Shown here: in pieces, positions 20,155 to 29,420 of the stretch
Numbering within the stretch: position 1 is the stretch's first letter
Layout of the letters: every line of letters begins with the position of its first letter
Assembly (NCBI RefSeq): GCF_022869005.1
Contig: NZ_JALIEA010000017.1
Location: 496,001-560,000 of the forward strand
Origin: Corynebacterium kalidii
Lineage (GTDB): Bacteria > Actinomycetota > Actinomycetes > Mycobacteriales > Mycobacteriaceae
DNA: 64,000 nucleotides
Reading direction: 5' to 3'
The notes under the pieces: model-generated
The model's input: only the letters and a program-made list of their open reading frames with translations
What the model was told of the DNA's origin: nothing
The model's database searches: none
Program-made: the position numbers and the translations under genes

Positions 20155-20616
20155 GTGGGGGGAGTCGGGGGGTTGGTTCTCGGGGGTGCGGTCGTCCTGG
20201 CGTGGGCGGGGGCGCTGACCGTCCATGACGTGCGTGACCGCCGGCTGCCGGACCGGCTGACGCTGCCGGGGTGTGCGGTGGTGTGGACGGTGCTGGTCGC
20301 CCTGGGGCACGGGTGGGCGGTCTTGGGAGGGATCGCCTGGTTCCTGCTGTGCACCGTGCCGGGCCGTCTTCCCGGGAGTCTGTCGGCACGGCTGCGCGCC
20401 GGAGGCGGCGACGCGAAGCTGGGGCTGAGTCTCGGGGCCGTCGCGGTGGCGGTAGGGGGTGTGGCCGGACTGCTGTGGACGGTGGCGCTGGCCTCGGTGG
20501 TCACCCTGCTCTTCGGCCTGTTCCCGGGGGTCCGGGGCGGGTCGTTGCCGCACGGTCCGGGCATGCTCGTCGCCACGGCGGTGGTGACCGGGGTCATAAA
20601 TGGCGGGTGGTGGTGA
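20155..20616 (+). CDS. A24-family prepilin peptidase-like protein
   Basis: Membrane aspartic peptidase-like protein, 153 residues, with four or five hydrophobic helices. The first aspartate site is in TVHDVRDRRLPDRLTL and the second in AGGGDAKLGLSL, the GxGDxK-type motif of type IV prepilin/TadV peptidases, so both catalytic Asp are kept. It lacks the N-terminal methylase domain of larger PilD proteins. It starts 6 bp after aroE. No pilin, ATPase or Tad genes are in the window, so its substrate must be encoded elsewhere or it has another role. Confidence 0.8.
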   Translation: MGGVGGLVLGGAVVLAWAGALTVHDVRDRRLPDRLTLPGCAVVWTVLVALGHGWAVLGGIAWFLLCTVPGRLPGSLSARLRAGGGDAKLGLSLGAVAVAVGGVAGLLWTVALASVVTLLFGLFPGVRGGSLPHGPGMLVATAVVTGVINGGWW

Positions 20617-20636
20617 CCTCCGTCGGGCGATCATGA

Positions 20637-20642
20637 GATAAT
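20637..20642 (+). promoter_or_regulatory. aroC leaderless promoter, -10 GATAAT
   Basis: GATAAT ends 7 nt before the aroC ATG at 20650, and no SD is present. A leaderless transcript is predicted. Confidence 0.5.
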
Positions 20643-20649
20643 ACGGGGC

Positions 20650-21876
20650 ATGCTTCGATGGACGACTGCCGGGGAATCGCACGGCCAGGCCCTTGTTTCC
20701 GTTGTCGAGGACATTCCCGCCGGGGTGCCAGTCACCCGCGCCGAAGTGTCCCGCCAACTCGCCCGACGGCGCCTCGGCTATGGCCGCGGTGCCCGGATGA
20801 AGTTCGAGGCCGACGAGGTGACGTTCCTCGGTGGTGTACGCCACGGCACGACCATCGGGTCCCCGGTTGCGGTGATGATCGGCAACACCGAGTGGCCGAA
20901 GTGGACCACCATCATGTCGGCGGACCCGCTGGACATGTCCGACGAGGACGTGGTCAAGGAGATGAACTCCGGTCGCGGTGCACGCCTGACCCGCCCGCGT
21001 CCCGGCCACGCGGACTTCTCCGGCATGGTCAAGTACGGCCACGACGAGGCACGTCCGGTCCTGGAGCGTTCCAGCGCCCGCGAGACCGCCGCCCGCGTGG
21101 CTGCCGGGACCTTCGCCCGGGCCCTGCTGCGTGAGGTCACCGGCGCGGAGGTCGTCAGCCACGTGCTGTCCATCGGACCGTCCGAGACCTACACCGGCCC
21201 GGCCCCCACCCCCGGGGACCTCGACGCGGTCGACGGCTCACCGGTGCGTGCGTTCACCACCCACGGCGATTCCCACGAGAAGTCGATGATCGCCGAGATC
21301 GAGGCGGCCCGGAAGTCCGGCGACACCCTCGGCGGCGTCGTCGAGGTCGTGGTGTCCGGCCTCCCGGTCGGACTCGGCTCCCACGTCAGCTGGGACGGCC
21401 GCCTGGACGGGCAGCTGGCCCAGGCGGTGATGAGTATCCAGGCGATCAAGGGTGTGGAGATCGGTGACGGCTTCGACGAGGCCCGTCGGCGCGGGTCGGA
21501 GGCTCACGACGAGATCGACCGGCTCGACAGCACCGCCGGGGTGAGCCGTCGGACGAACCGTGCCGGTGGTCTCGAGGGCGGCATGACCAACGGCGAGCAG
21601 CTGCGCGTGCGGGCCGCGATGAAGCCGATCTCGACGGTGCCGCGGGCACTGGCGACCGTCGACATGGACGACGGACGCCCGGCGACCGGCATCCACCAGC
21701 GCTCCGACGTGTGCGCGGTCCCCGCGGCCGGCGTCGTTGCCGAGTCGATGGTCGCCCTGGTGCTGGCCCGGGCTGTCCTGGAGAAGTTCGGTGGTGACAG
21801 CGTCGCGGAGACCCGCCGCAACTACCTGGCCTACCTCGATGACGTAGACAGCCGACTGACCTGGGACGAGGCGTAG
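20650..21876 (+). CDS. aroC: Chorismate synthase
   Basis: FMN-dependent enzyme that makes chorismate from EPSP, 408 residues. Family signatures are GESHGQALV at residues 7-15, [13 protein letters not shown], the long basic stretch [20 protein letters not shown], and [15 protein letters not shown] near the C-terminus. It is immediately followed by aroK, whose ATG begins the base after the aroC stop. No SD precedes the ATG, consistent with a leaderless start. Confidence 0.97.
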   Translation: MLRWTTAGESHGQALVSVVEDIPAGVPVTRAEVSRQLARRRLGYGRGARMKFEADEVTFLGGVRHGTTIGSPVAVMIGNTEWPKWTTIMSADPLDMSDEDVVKEMNSGRGARLTRPRPGHADFSGMVKYGHDEARPVLERSSARETAARVAAGTFARALLREVTGAEVVSHVLSIGPSETYTGPAPTPGDLDAVDGSPVRAFTTHGDSHEKSMIAEIEAARKSGDTLGGVVEVVVSGLPVGLGSHVSWDGRLDGQLAQAVMSIQAIKGVEIGDGFDEARRRGSEAHDEIDRLDSTAGVSRRTNRAGGLEGGMTNGEQLRVRAAMKPISTVPRALATVDMDDGRPATGIHQRSDVCAVPAAGVVAESMVALVLARAVLEKFGGDSVAETRRNYLAYLDDVDSRLTWDEA

Positions 21877-22446
21877 ATGACCGAGCAGAAGCTGCCACGC
21901 GTCGTCCTGGTCGGCCCTCCCGGGGCAGGCAAGAGCACGGTCGGGCAGGCCCTGGGTGAGGTCCTGCGGTGCGGGGTCGTGGACTCGGACACCCTGCTGG
22001 AACGCGACAACGCCATGTCCTGCGGCGAGTTGTTCACGTTACTGGGAGAGCCGGAGTTCCGGCGCCGGGAGGAGACCTACGTCGCCCGCGCCCTGGACTC
22101 CGACGGGGTCGTCTCCCTCGGCGGCGGGGCGGTGCTGTCGGCGGCGACCCGCCGGCTGCTCGCCGACCACACCGTGGTGTACCTGCGCGTCTCCGCCGAG
22201 GAAGGCACCCGTCGGACCGCCCACCTGGCGACCCGGCCGGTGCTGGCCGCCGCCGACGGGGGCGACCCCCGGGAGCGCTACCAGGAGATCCTCGCCCAGC
22301 GCGAGACGCTCTACCGGGGCGTCGCCACCCATGTCGTCGACGCCGACGGCAGGACCCCGCGTCACACCGTGGCGGAGGTCCTGGCCTTGATCGGGGTACA
22401 CGACGACCAGCACGATCCCGACAGCGGGGAAGGGGCACACCTGTGA
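21877..22446 (+). CDS. aroK: Shikimate kinase
   Basis: Phosphorylates shikimate using ATP; 189 residues. The P-loop is GPPGAGKST (residues 13-21). The substrate Asp lies in VVDSDTLLERDN and the Arg/Gly segment reads SLGGGAVLSAATRRLL. It abuts aroC without a gap and overlaps aroB by GTGA, so aroC-aroK-aroB are translationally coupled. Confidence 0.94.
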   Translation: MTEQKLPRVVLVGPPGAGKSTVGQALGEVLRCGVVDSDTLLERDNAMSCGELFTLLGEPEFRRREETYVARALDSDGVVSLGGGAVLSAATRRLLADHTVVYLRVSAEEGTRRTAHLATRPVLAAADGGDPRERYQEILAQRETLYRGVATHVVDADGRTPRHTVAEVLALIGVHDDQHDPDSGEGAHL

Positions 22447-23543
22447 ACGCACACCAGACCCGGACGGTCCATGTCGCCACGGACAGTCCCTACGACGTGG
22501 TCATCGGCCGCGACCTGACCACGGCGGTGGCGGACAGTGTCCCCGGCGCCCGCCGTGCCGTGGTCCTGCACCAGCCGCCGCTGGCCGGTCTCGCGGCCCG
22601 CGTCGCCGACGGCCTGCGGGCCGCCGGTGTGGAACCGTTCCTGTACGAGACCCCGGACGCCGAGGCCGCCAAGACCGTCGCGGGCGCAGCCGAATGCTGG
22701 GACGTCTGCGCCGGGGCGGGGCTCTCCCGCCAGGACGTCGTCGTCGGCGTCGGCGGGGGAGCGACCACCGACCTGGCCGGCTTCATCGCGGCGACCTGGA
22801 TGCGCGGCGTCCGCGTCGTCCAGTACCCCACGACGCTGCTGGCCATGGTCGATGCCGCGGTTGGCGGGAAGACCGGTATCAACACCGCCGCGGGCAAGAA
22901 CCTCGTCGGCGCCTTCCACGAGCCGTCGGCGGTGCTCGTCGACCTCGACGTCCTCGAGACGCTCCCGCACGCCGAGATCGTCGCCGGCAGCGCCGAGATC
23001 ATCAAGGCGGGGTTCATCCGCGACCCGCGCATCCTCGACCTGTACGAGGCGGACGCAGCCGCCGCCTGCGACCCCCACGGCACGCTGCCCGACCTCATCG
23101 AGGCCGCGATCACCGTCAAGGCCGACGTGGTCGGCCAGGACCTGCGGGAGTCGTCGCTGCGGGAGATCCTCAACTACGGCCACACCTACGGTCACGCCGT
23201 CGAACAGCACGAGAACTACCGGTGGCGGCACGGTCACGCCGTGGCCGTGGGCATGGTCTTCGAGGCCGAGCTCGCCCACGCCGCCGGCCTGCTCAGCGGG
23301 GAGGCGGTCAACCAGCACCGCCGCATCCTGGAAAGCGTGGGCCTGCCCACCAGCTACGGCAACGCCTCCCTGGAGGAACTGACCGAGGTCATGGCCCGGG
23401 ACAAGAAGAACCGGGACGGCAGCCTGCGGATCGTGGTCGTCGGTGACGCCACCGGCTCCTACGTCCCCCGGACGCTGGTGGACCCGTCGCAGGACGACCT
23501 CACCGCCGCCTACCTCAACACCACCACCGACAACCACCAGTAG
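22443..23543 (+). CDS. aroB: 3-Dehydroquinate synthase
   Basis: NAD- and metal-dependent cyclase converting DAHP to 3-dehydroquinate, 366 residues. The start is GTG at 22443, overlapping the aroK stop by 4 bp; the frame is open through aroK but that part is shadow sequence. Signatures are VVGVGGGATTDLAGFIAATW, PTTLLAMVDAAVGGKTGIN, and the metal-binding histidines in LNYGHTYGHAVE and WRHGHAVAVGM. Confidence 0.96.
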   Translation: MNAHQTRTVHVATDSPYDVVIGRDLTTAVADSVPGARRAVVLHQPPLAGLAARVADGLRAAGVEPFLYETPDAEAAKTVAGAAECWDVCAGAGLSRQDVVVGVGGGATTDLAGFIAATWMRGVRVVQYPTTLLAMVDAAVGGKTGINTAAGKNLVGAFHEPSAVLVDLDVLETLPHAEIVAGSAEIIKAGFIRDPRILDLYEADAAAACDPHGTLPDLIEAAITVKADVVGQDLRESSLREILNYGHTYGHAVEQHENYRWRHGHAVAVGMVFEAELAHAAGLLSGEAVNQHRRILESVGLPTSYGNASLEELTEVMARDKKNRDGSLRIVVVGDATGSYVPRTLVDPSQDDLTAAYLNTTTDNHQ

Positions 23544-23566
23544 ACCTGTAGAACAGGAACACCGTC

Positions 23567-24013
23567 ATGCGCATCGTCATCCTCAACGGGCCCAACCTCA
23601 ACCGCCTGGGCCGCCGCCAGCCGGAGATCTACGGGTCGACCACCCTCGCCGACATCGAGGACGGCCTCCGCGCCGACGCCGCCCGGCTGGGCGTGGAGAT
23701 CGACTTCCTGCAGTCCAACCACGAGGGCGCGTTGATCGACCGCGTCCACCGGGCCGCCGACGACGGCGACGCGGTGATCATCAACCCGGGCGGGTTGACC
23801 CACACCTCGGTCGCCCTGCGCGACGCCCTGGCCGAGGTGGCCGACGGGGCGGGCTTCGTGGAGGTCCATCTGTCGAACATCCACGCACGCGAGCCGTTCC
23901 GGCACCACAGCTACCTCTCGCCGATCGCCCGCGGGGTCATCGCCGGGCTCGGCTCCGCGGGCTACACCATGGCCCTGGAGCACCTTGTACGGCAGGCGGA
24001 CGCCGGGGCGTAA
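23567..24013 (+). CDS. aroQ: Type II 3-dehydroquinate dehydratase
   Basis: Dehydrates 3-dehydroquinate to 3-dehydroshikimate; 148 residues, the standard size of the dodecameric type II enzyme. The N-terminus reads [20 protein letters not shown] with the catalytic Arg/Tyr loop, then [32 protein letters not shown], and [19 protein letters not shown] with the catalytic His. AGGA precedes the ATG. The TAA stop doubles as the start of the next gene's predicted -10 box. Confidence 0.97.
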   Translation: MRIVILNGPNLNRLGRRQPEIYGSTTLADIEDGLRADAARLGVEIDFLQSNHEGALIDRVHRAADDGDAVIINPGGLTHTSVALRDALAEVADGAGFVEVHLSNIHAREPFRHHSYLSPIARGVIAGLGSAGYTMALEHLVRQADAGA

Positions 24014-24016
24014 CCT
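24011..24016 (+). promoter_or_regulatory. Leaderless promoter, -10 TAACCT over the aroQ stop
   Basis: TAACCT uses the aroQ TAA as its first three bases and ends 7 nt before the peptidase ATG at 24024. No SD precedes that ATG. Confidence 0.45.
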
Positions 24017-24023
24017 GGTCGGC

Positions 24024-25088
24024 ATGACAGATTTTCTCCGCCGCCGCCAGGCCGTCGCCGACACCGTCGCCACCGCGGGCCACAGCTTCCTGTTGGTCAC
24101 GGACCTGAAGAACGTCCGCTACCTCACCGGGTTCAGCGGATCCAACGCCGCCCTGCTCCTCGACACCTCCGGGGACGTCACCGTCGCCACCGACGGCCGG
24201 TACGACACCCAGGTCCGTCAGCAGACCGCCGGGACCCCGGGGGTCGACATCCGCATCACCCGGGACCTGCTCGGTGAACTGCGTGACGTCGCCGGGTCCG
24301 GGACCTTCGCCATCGAACCGGGACTGTCCGTCGCCGACGCCCGTGAACTGGGCGACCCGCCGATCCTCACCGGGGCCGTCGAGGCGGCCCGTCTGGTCAA
24401 GGACGACGCCGAACTCGACGCCCTGCGTGAGGCCGGACGCCTGGCGGATACCGTATTCACCGAGTTCATCGCCGCCGGCGGGATCCGCGAGGGCATCACC
24501 GAGATCGAGGCCGCCGCGGACCTGGAGCACCGCCTGCGTGCCGCCGGGGCGGACGGCCTGAGCTTCGACACGATCCTGGCCTCGGGTGTCAACGGCGCCA
24601 AGCCGCACGCCGGGGTCTCCCGGGACGTCATCGTGCCGGGCCTGGTCACCGTCGACTTCGGGGTGTGGCTGGACGGCTACGCCTCCGACCAGACCCGCAC
24701 GGTCTGCGTCGGGGAGCCGGACGAACTGTCCCGCGAACTGTACGACCTGGTCCACCGGTCGTTCAGCGCCGGTGTCGAGGCGGTTCGCCCCGGGGCGGGC
24801 CTGTTCGACGTGGACAAGGTGTGCCGGGACATCATCGCCGACGCTGGCTACGGCGAGTACTTCGTGCACTCCACCGGCCACGGCGTGGGCCTCGACGTGC
24901 ACGAGGCGCCGTACGCCGCGTCCCGGACCCCGCGGGACAAGACCCTGGCGGAGTCGATGACGTTGACGATCGAACCGGGTGTGTACCTGCCGGGACGCAC
25001 CGGTCTGCGCATCGAGAACACCTACATCGTCACCGCGCAGGGTGCGGAGTCGGTGAACCCCTCGTCCACCGCGTTACAGGTGGTCTAA
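24024..25088 (+). CDS. pepQ: M24 family Xaa-Pro peptidase
   Basis: Cytoplasmic metallopeptidase of the creatinase/prolidase family, 354 residues. The N-terminal creatinase-like domain contains NVRYLTGFSGSNAALLL. The C-terminal pita-bread domain carries the metal ligands in VDFGVWLDGYASDQTRT (two Asp), STGHGVGLDVHEAPY (His), TIEPGVYLPG (Glu) and LRIENTYIVT (Glu). Whether it prefers Xaa-Pro dipeptides (PepQ) or longer peptides (PepP) is not clear, so the symbol is tentative. The placement next to aroQ and efp is common in Corynebacterium. The ATG has no SD. Confidence 0.9.
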   Translation: MTDFLRRRQAVADTVATAGHSFLLVTDLKNVRYLTGFSGSNAALLLDTSGDVTVATDGRYDTQVRQQTAGTPGVDIRITRDLLGELRDVAGSGTFAIEPGLSVADARELGDPPILTGAVEAARLVKDDAELDALREAGRLADTVFTEFIAAGGIREGITEIEAAADLEHRLRAAGADGLSFDTILASGVNGAKPHAGVSRDVIVPGLVTVDFGVWLDGYASDQTRTVCVGEPDELSRELYDLVHRSFSAGVEAVRPGAGLFDVDKVCRDIIADAGYGEYFVHSTGHGVGLDVHEAPYAASRTPRDKTLAESMTLTIEPGVYLPGRTGLRIENTYIVTAQGAESVNPSSTALQVV

Positions 25089-25096
25089 CGGTGGGC

Positions 25097-25105
25097 TGCT
25101 AAACT
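25097..25105 (+). promoter_or_regulatory. Extended -10 TGCTAAACT for efp
   Basis: TGC followed by TAAACT is an extended -10 box, 43 bp before the efp GTG. The same nonamer occurs at the pyr promoter (26341-26349). Confidence 0.6.
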
Positions 25106-25147
25106 GTTCGGCTGACCACCCAACCGAGATATCCAGGGAGCAAACAC

Positions 25148-25711
25148 GTGGCGACAACCGCGGATTTCAAGAACGGTCTTGTGCTGAAGATCGACAACAA
25201 GCTGCAGCAGATCATCGAGTTCCAGCATGTCAAGCCGGGCAAGGGCCCCGCCTTCGTCCGGACCAAGCTCAAGGACGTCGTCTCCGGCAAGACCATCGAC
25301 AAGACGTTCAACGCCGGTGTCAAGGTCGAGACCGCCACCGTGGACCGTCGGGACATGACCTACCTGTACAACGACGGCGAGAACTTCGTCGTCATGGACG
25401 ACAAGGACTTCGAGCAGTTCGAGGTCGCCGCCGACAAGTTCGGTGACGCCGGCCGCTTCCTGCTGGAGAACATGCGTGTGCAGCTGTCCTTCCACGACGG
25501 CGAGATCCTGTTCGCTGAGCTGCCGGTCTCCGTGGACCTGGCGATCCAGCACACCGACCCGGGCCTGCAGGGCGACCGCTCCACCGGCGGCAGCAAGCCG
25601 GCCACCCTGGAGACCGGTGCCGAGATCCAGGTCCCGCTGTTCCTGGAGACCGGCAACGTCGTGAAGGTCGACACCCGTACCGGCGAGTACCTCTCCCGCG
25701 TCAACAGCTAG
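25148..25711 (+). CDS. efp: Elongation factor P
   Basis: Translation factor that relieves ribosome stalling at proline runs; 187 residues with the three-domain KOW/OB/OB build. Lys32 in KPGKGPAF is at the tip-loop position that is modified in other bacteria. The C-terminus contains [26 protein letters not shown] start with SD AGGGAG and a 7-nt spacer. NusB follows after 6 bp. Confidence 0.97.
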   Translation: MATTADFKNGLVLKIDNKLQQIIEFQHVKPGKGPAFVRTKLKDVVSGKTIDKTFNAGVKVETATVDRRDMTYLYNDGENFVVMDDKDFEQFEVAADKFGDAGRFLLENMRVQLSFHDGEILFAELPVSVDLAIQHTDPGLQGDRSTGGSKPATLETGAEIQVPLFLETGNVVKVDTRTGEYLSRVNS

Positions 25712-25717
25712 AACCCC

Positions 25718-26329
25718 ATGGCAGACAAAGAATCCGGCGAGTCTTATCGCCGCCACGGGGCCCGGTTCAAGGCCCGTCAGCGTGCCGTCGACATCCTCTT
25801 CGAGGCGGAGTTCCGCGACATCGACCCGGTTGAGATCGTGCAGGACCGTGTCGAGCTGGCGCGCGACGAGTCCAACCAGGTCAAGCCGGTGCCGGAGTAC
25901 ACGTCCCGGATCGTCCCCGGGGTCGCGTCGGCGCTCGACGAGCTCGACACGGCCATCGCCGCGCACCTGAGCAGCACCTGGCGGCTGGACCGGCTGCCGG
26001 CGGTCGACCGCGCCGTGCTGCGGGTGTCGGCCTGGGAGCTGATGTACAACGACGAGGTCCCCGACCGGGTGGCGCTCAAGGAGGGCATCGGGCTCGCCGC
26101 GGAGTACTCCCACGACAAGGCACCCGGCTACATCAACGCCGTCCTGGACGGTATCGCCCGGGACAAGCGTCTCGCCGACGACGAGCGCAGGGCCGCCGAG
26201 GCGCGTGCGGCGCAGGATGCCGAGCGGGCCGAGGCCGAGTCCCTCATCGCCGGAATCGTCCCGGAGGACACCGACCGGCCGGAGGACCCGGACGACCGGG
26301 GCCCTGCGGGGGAGACCGGCGGGAAGTGA
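25718..26329 (+). CDS. nusB: Transcription antitermination factor NusB
   Basis: RNA-binding factor for rRNA antitermination, 203 residues. The helical core reads [18 protein letters not shown], then [25 protein letters not shown] and [20 protein letters not shown], the family C-terminal signature. It has an acidic extension of about 45 residues beyond the usual end ([17 protein letters not shown] onward). No SD is visible; 6 bp after efp, translation is probably coupled. Confidence 0.93.
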   Translation: MADKESGESYRRHGARFKARQRAVDILFEAEFRDIDPVEIVQDRVELARDESNQVKPVPEYTSRIVPGVASALDELDTAIAAHLSSTWRLDRLPAVDRAVLRVSAWELMYNDEVPDRVALKEGIGLAAEYSHDKAPGYINAVLDGIARDKRLADDERRAAEARAAQDAERAEAESLIAGIVPEDTDRPEDPDDRGPAGETGGK

Positions 26330-26334
26330 CGTCG

Positions 26335-26361
26335 GTTCCGTGCTAAACTTCAGCACGGAAC
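26335..26361. promoter_or_regulatory. 10-bp inverted repeat enclosing the pyr promoter -10
   Basis: GTTCCGTGCT (26335-26344) and AGCACGGAAC (26352-26361) are perfect inverted repeats with a 7-nt spacer. The extended -10 TGCTAAACT (26341-26349) lies across the left arm and spacer. This geometry suits a repressor operator; the site could also fold as the nusB terminator, but no T run follows. Confidence 0.6.
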
Positions 26362-26385
26362 AAGGAGTCGGTGAGAGCCGGCGCC

Positions 26386-26431
26386 GACCACCTTTAACGA
26401 TCCGTCCAGTGAGGCGGGGAAGGAGGTCACG
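26386..26431 (+). promoter_or_regulatory. PyrR-binding RNA element that can mask the pyrR SD
   Basis: The pyrR leader contains TCCAGTGAGGCGG, close to the PyrR-binding loop consensus UCCAGAGAGGCU. GACCACCTT (26386-26394) can pair with AAGGAGGTC (26420-26428), which contains the pyrR SD, with CCG/CGG pairs closing the loop above. The structure predicts that PyrR plus UMP stabilises the hairpin and blocks translation, as known for actinobacterial pyr operons. Confidence 0.75.
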
Positions 26432-27028
26432 ATGAGCACACAGCATTCCGACGGAACCACCGTCGCCCTCATGGGCGCGGACGACGTCGGACGTACTGTC
26501 GCACGCATCGCGCACCAGATCATCGAGAAGACAGCGCTGGACAGCCCCGGGTCGGACCGGGTCGTGCTCCTGGGGATCCCGTCGGGGGGCGTGCCGTTGG
26601 CGGCGCGACTGGCGGCCAGGATCGAGGAGTTCAGCGGTGTCTCGGTCTTCCACGGTTCCGTGGACGCCACCCTCTACCGTGACGACCTGACGACCACCCC
26701 GCACCGGGCGCTGAAGCCCACCAGCGTCCCGCGCGACGGCATCGACGGCGCCACCGTCGTCCTCGTCGACGACGTGCTCTACTCCGGGCGCACCATCCGC
26801 GCCGCCTTGGACGCCCTGCAGGACGTGGGCCGTGCCCGCATCGTCCAGCTCGCCGTCCTCGTCGACCGCGGTCACCGCGAACTGCCGATCCGGGCAGACT
26901 ACGTCGGCAAGAACATCCCCACCTCCACCAGTGAAGACGTCCGTGTCTCCCTCGCCGAGATCGACGGTGCCGACCGCGTGGAGCTCCTGCGCCCGGCAGA
27001 CACGGCGCCCGAAGGAGACCACGCATGA
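26432..27028 (+). CDS. pyrR: PyrR, pyrimidine operon regulator / uracil phosphoribosyltransferase
   Basis: RNA-binding attenuation or translation regulator with a PRTase fold, 198 residues. The PRPP-binding motif reads [19 protein letters not shown]; family features [15 protein letters not shown] and [23 protein letters not shown] are present. SD GGAAGGAGG is 5 nt before the ATG and is included in the predicted PyrR-binding hairpin, so the protein probably controls its own operon. It overlaps pyrB by ATGA. Confidence 0.96.
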   Translation: MSTQHSDGTTVALMGADDVGRTVARIAHQIIEKTALDSPGSDRVVLLGIPSGGVPLAARLAARIEEFSGVSVFHGSVDATLYRDDLTTTPHRALKPTSVPRDGIDGATVVLVDDVLYSGRTIRAALDALQDVGRARIVQLAVLVDRGHRELPIRADYVGKNIPTSTSEDVRVSLAEIDGADRVELLRPADTAPEGDHA

Positions 27029-28032
27029 AGCACCTGCTGAGTATCGCCGACCTCGACGCCGCCGGGATCACGCTGCTGATGGACGAGGCGGACCGTTTCG
27101 CCGACTCCCTGCGCGACCGCGAGGTCAAGAAGCTGCCGACCCTGCGCGGCCGCACCGTGTTCACCCTGTTCTACGAGAACTCCACCCGTACCCGGTCCAG
27201 CTTCGAGACCGCGGGCAAGTGGATGAGCGCCGACGTGATCAACATCTCGGCCTCCTCGTCGTCGGTGAAGAAGGGGGAGTCCCTCAAGGACACCGCCTTG
27301 ACTCTGCGGGCTATCGGGGCCGACGCGATCATCATGCGGCACCCGTCGTCCGGTGCGGCCCGTCAGGTCGCGAACTGGGTGGGGCAGGGAAGCGACGGCA
27401 TCAGCGTGCTCAACGCCGGTGACGGCTCCCACGAGCACCCCACCCAGGCCCTGCTCGACGCGGTGACCCTGCGCAACAGGCTCGGCACCCTCGACGGCGC
27501 CCACGTGGTGATCGTCGGTGACATCCTGCACTCGCGTGTCGCCCGGTCGAATGCCCTGCTGCTCACCGCGCTCGGGGTCGACGTCACCTTCGTCGCCCCG
27601 CGGACGCTGCTGGCCCCCGGTATCGAGCACTGGGTCAACCCGCACCCCGGCTCCACCGGCACCGTGCGGATCAGCCACGACATGGACGAGGCCATCGCCA
27701 CCGCGGACGCGGTGATGATGCTGCGTGTCCAGGCCGAGCGCATGGACGGCGGGTTCTTCCCGTCCCACCGCGAGTACGCCACCCGCTACGGGCTGTCCGC
27801 GGCGCGGCTGGAGTCGCTGAAGGACGACGCCATCGTCCTGCACCCCGGCCCGATGCTGCGCGGCATGGAGATCAACGACGCCGTCGCCGACGCACCCCAG
27901 ACCGTGGTCCTCGACCAGGTCACCGCCGGTGTGCACGTGCGGATGGCAGCCCTGTTCACCCTGCTGGTGGGCACCGACGGCGGCGACGGCGACACCGTCG
28001 GCGCAGGCGCGACGGCGGGGGAGAACCGATGA
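27025..28032 (+). CDS. pyrB: Aspartate carbamoyltransferase catalytic subunit
   Basis: Joins carbamoyl phosphate and aspartate in pyrimidine synthesis; 335 residues. The carbamoyl-phosphate site reads [15 protein letters not shown], with [13 protein letters not shown] and [16 protein letters not shown] further on, and [12 protein letters not shown] near the C-terminus. A short Gly/Asp-rich tail ends the protein. No pyrI regulatory subunit is present, as expected for this type. Overlaps both neighbours by 4 bp. Confidence 0.97.
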   Translation: MKHLLSIADLDAAGITLLMDEADRFADSLRDREVKKLPTLRGRTVFTLFYENSTRTRSSFETAGKWMSADVINISASSSSVKKGESLKDTALTLRAIGADAIIMRHPSSGAARQVANWVGQGSDGISVLNAGDGSHEHPTQALLDAVTLRNRLGTLDGAHVVIVGDILHSRVARSNALLLTALGVDVTFVAPRTLLAPGIEHWVNPHPGSTGTVRISHDMDEAIATADAVMMLRVQAERMDGGFFPSHREYATRYGLSAARLESLKDDAIVLHPGPMLRGMEINDAVADAPQTVVLDQVTAGVHVRMAALFTLLVGTDGGDGDTVGAGATAGENR

Positions 28033-29420
28033 CGACCACACCCATCACGGAGGAGAAGAACGTGAACGACTACCCGGCCACCGGTGCGCTGCACCCGGCC
28101 GCCGACGGCGAGGTGCTGCTGCGCGGCGTCCGGCCCTACGGCGAAGGAGAGCCGCAGGACGTGCTGGTCCGCGACGGTGTGATCGTCGTGATCGCCGCCG
28201 CCGGCACGGTGGACGCCCCGGCCGCGGAGGTCCTGGAGCTGGACGGACAGGTCCTGCTGCCGGGGCTGGTCGACATGCACGTGCACATGCGCGAACCCGG
28301 CCGTGAGGACACCGAGACCATCGCCACCGGGTCGGCCGCCGCCGCCCGGGGCGGTTTCACCGCCGTGTTCACCATGGCCAACACCGACCCGGTGACCGAC
28401 ACCCCCGCCATCGCGGAGATGGTCTGGCTCAAGGGCCAGCAGACGAACCTGTGCGACGTGCACCCGGTGGGCTCCATCAGCCGGGGCCTGCAGGGCCGTG
28501 AACTCACCGAGTTCGGCATGATGGCCGACTCGGACGCGAAGGTGCGCATGTTCTCCGACGACGGCAAGTGCGTCGACGACCCGCGGCTGATGCGCCGGGC
28601 CGTGGAGTACGCCGGCGGCCTGGACGTGCTGCTCGCCCAGCACTGCGAGGAGCCCCGCCTCACCGAGGGCGCCGTCGCCCACGAGGGCGAGACCGCCGCC
28701 CGCCTCGGCCTGCGCGGCTGGCCGCGGGTGGCCGAGGAGTCCATCGTGATCCGCGACGCCCTGCTCGCCCGCGACTACGGCGGCCGGCTGCACATCTGCC
28801 ACGCCTCCACCGAGGGCACCGTGGAACTGCTGGGCTGGGCCCGCGAGCACGACATCCCGCTGTCCGCCGAGGTCACCCCGCACCACCTCATCCTCACCGA
28901 CGAGAAGCTGGAGACCTACGACGGGCACTTCCGGGTGAACCCGCCGCTGCGCGAGACCCGCGACACCCTGGCCCTGCGCCGGGCCCTGATCGACGGGACC
29001 GTCGACTGCGTGGCGACCGACCACGCCCCCCACGGCTCCGAGGAGAAGTGCTGCGAGTTCGACAAGGCGCGCCCCGGGATGCTCGGCCTGGAGACCTCGC
29101 TGGCGGTCATCGCCCAGCTCTTCGTCACCGACCCGCCGGAAGGGCAGGAGCGCCAGGACTGGCGGTTCGTGGCCCGGGTGATGTCGGAGCGGCCGGCCGA
29201 GATCCTGCGGCTGCCGGGCCACGGCCGTCCCGTGGCCGTGGGCGAACCCGCGAACCTGTGCGTGGTCGACCCGGGGCTCCGGTGGACCGCCCGGGGCGGG
29301 GAGATGGCGTCGAAATCCTCCAACACCCCCTACGAGGGCATGGACCTGCCCGTGAAGGTGACCACCACGCTGCTGCGCGGCAAGGTGACCTGCCGGGACG
29401 GCCAGGTGAGCGACAAATGA
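28029..29420 (+). CDS. pyrC: Dihydroorotase
   Basis: Zinc amidohydrolase closing carbamoyl aspartate to dihydroorotate, 463 residues. Metal ligands are in DMHVHMRE (Asp82, His84, His86), later histidines in LAQHCEEP and ICHAST, and the aspartate in ATDHAPHG. The ATG at 28029 overlaps the pyrB stop as ATGA and has GGGGGAG upstream. A GTG at 28062 in the same frame has an even better SD (GGAGGAG, 6-nt spacer) and would remove 11 residues; either may be real. Confidence 0.95.
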   Translation: MTTTPITEEKNVNDYPATGALHPAADGEVLLRGVRPYGEGEPQDVLVRDGVIVVIAAAGTVDAPAAEVLELDGQVLLPGLVDMHVHMREPGREDTETIATGSAAAARGGFTAVFTMANTDPVTDTPAIAEMVWLKGQQTNLCDVHPVGSISRGLQGRELTEFGMMADSDAKVRMFSDDGKCVDDPRLMRRAVEYAGGLDVLLAQHCEEPRLTEGAVAHEGETAARLGLRGWPRVAEESIVIRDALLARDYGGRLHICHASTEGTVELLGWAREHDIPLSAEVTPHHLILTDEKLETYDGHFRVNPPLRETRDTLALRRALIDGTVDCVATDHAPHGSEEKCCEFDKARPGMLGLETSLAVIAQLFVTDPPEGQERQDWRFVARVMSERPAEILRLPGHGRPVAVGEPANLCVVDPGLRWTARGGEMASKSSNTPYEGMDLPVKVTTTLLRGKVTCRDGQVSDK

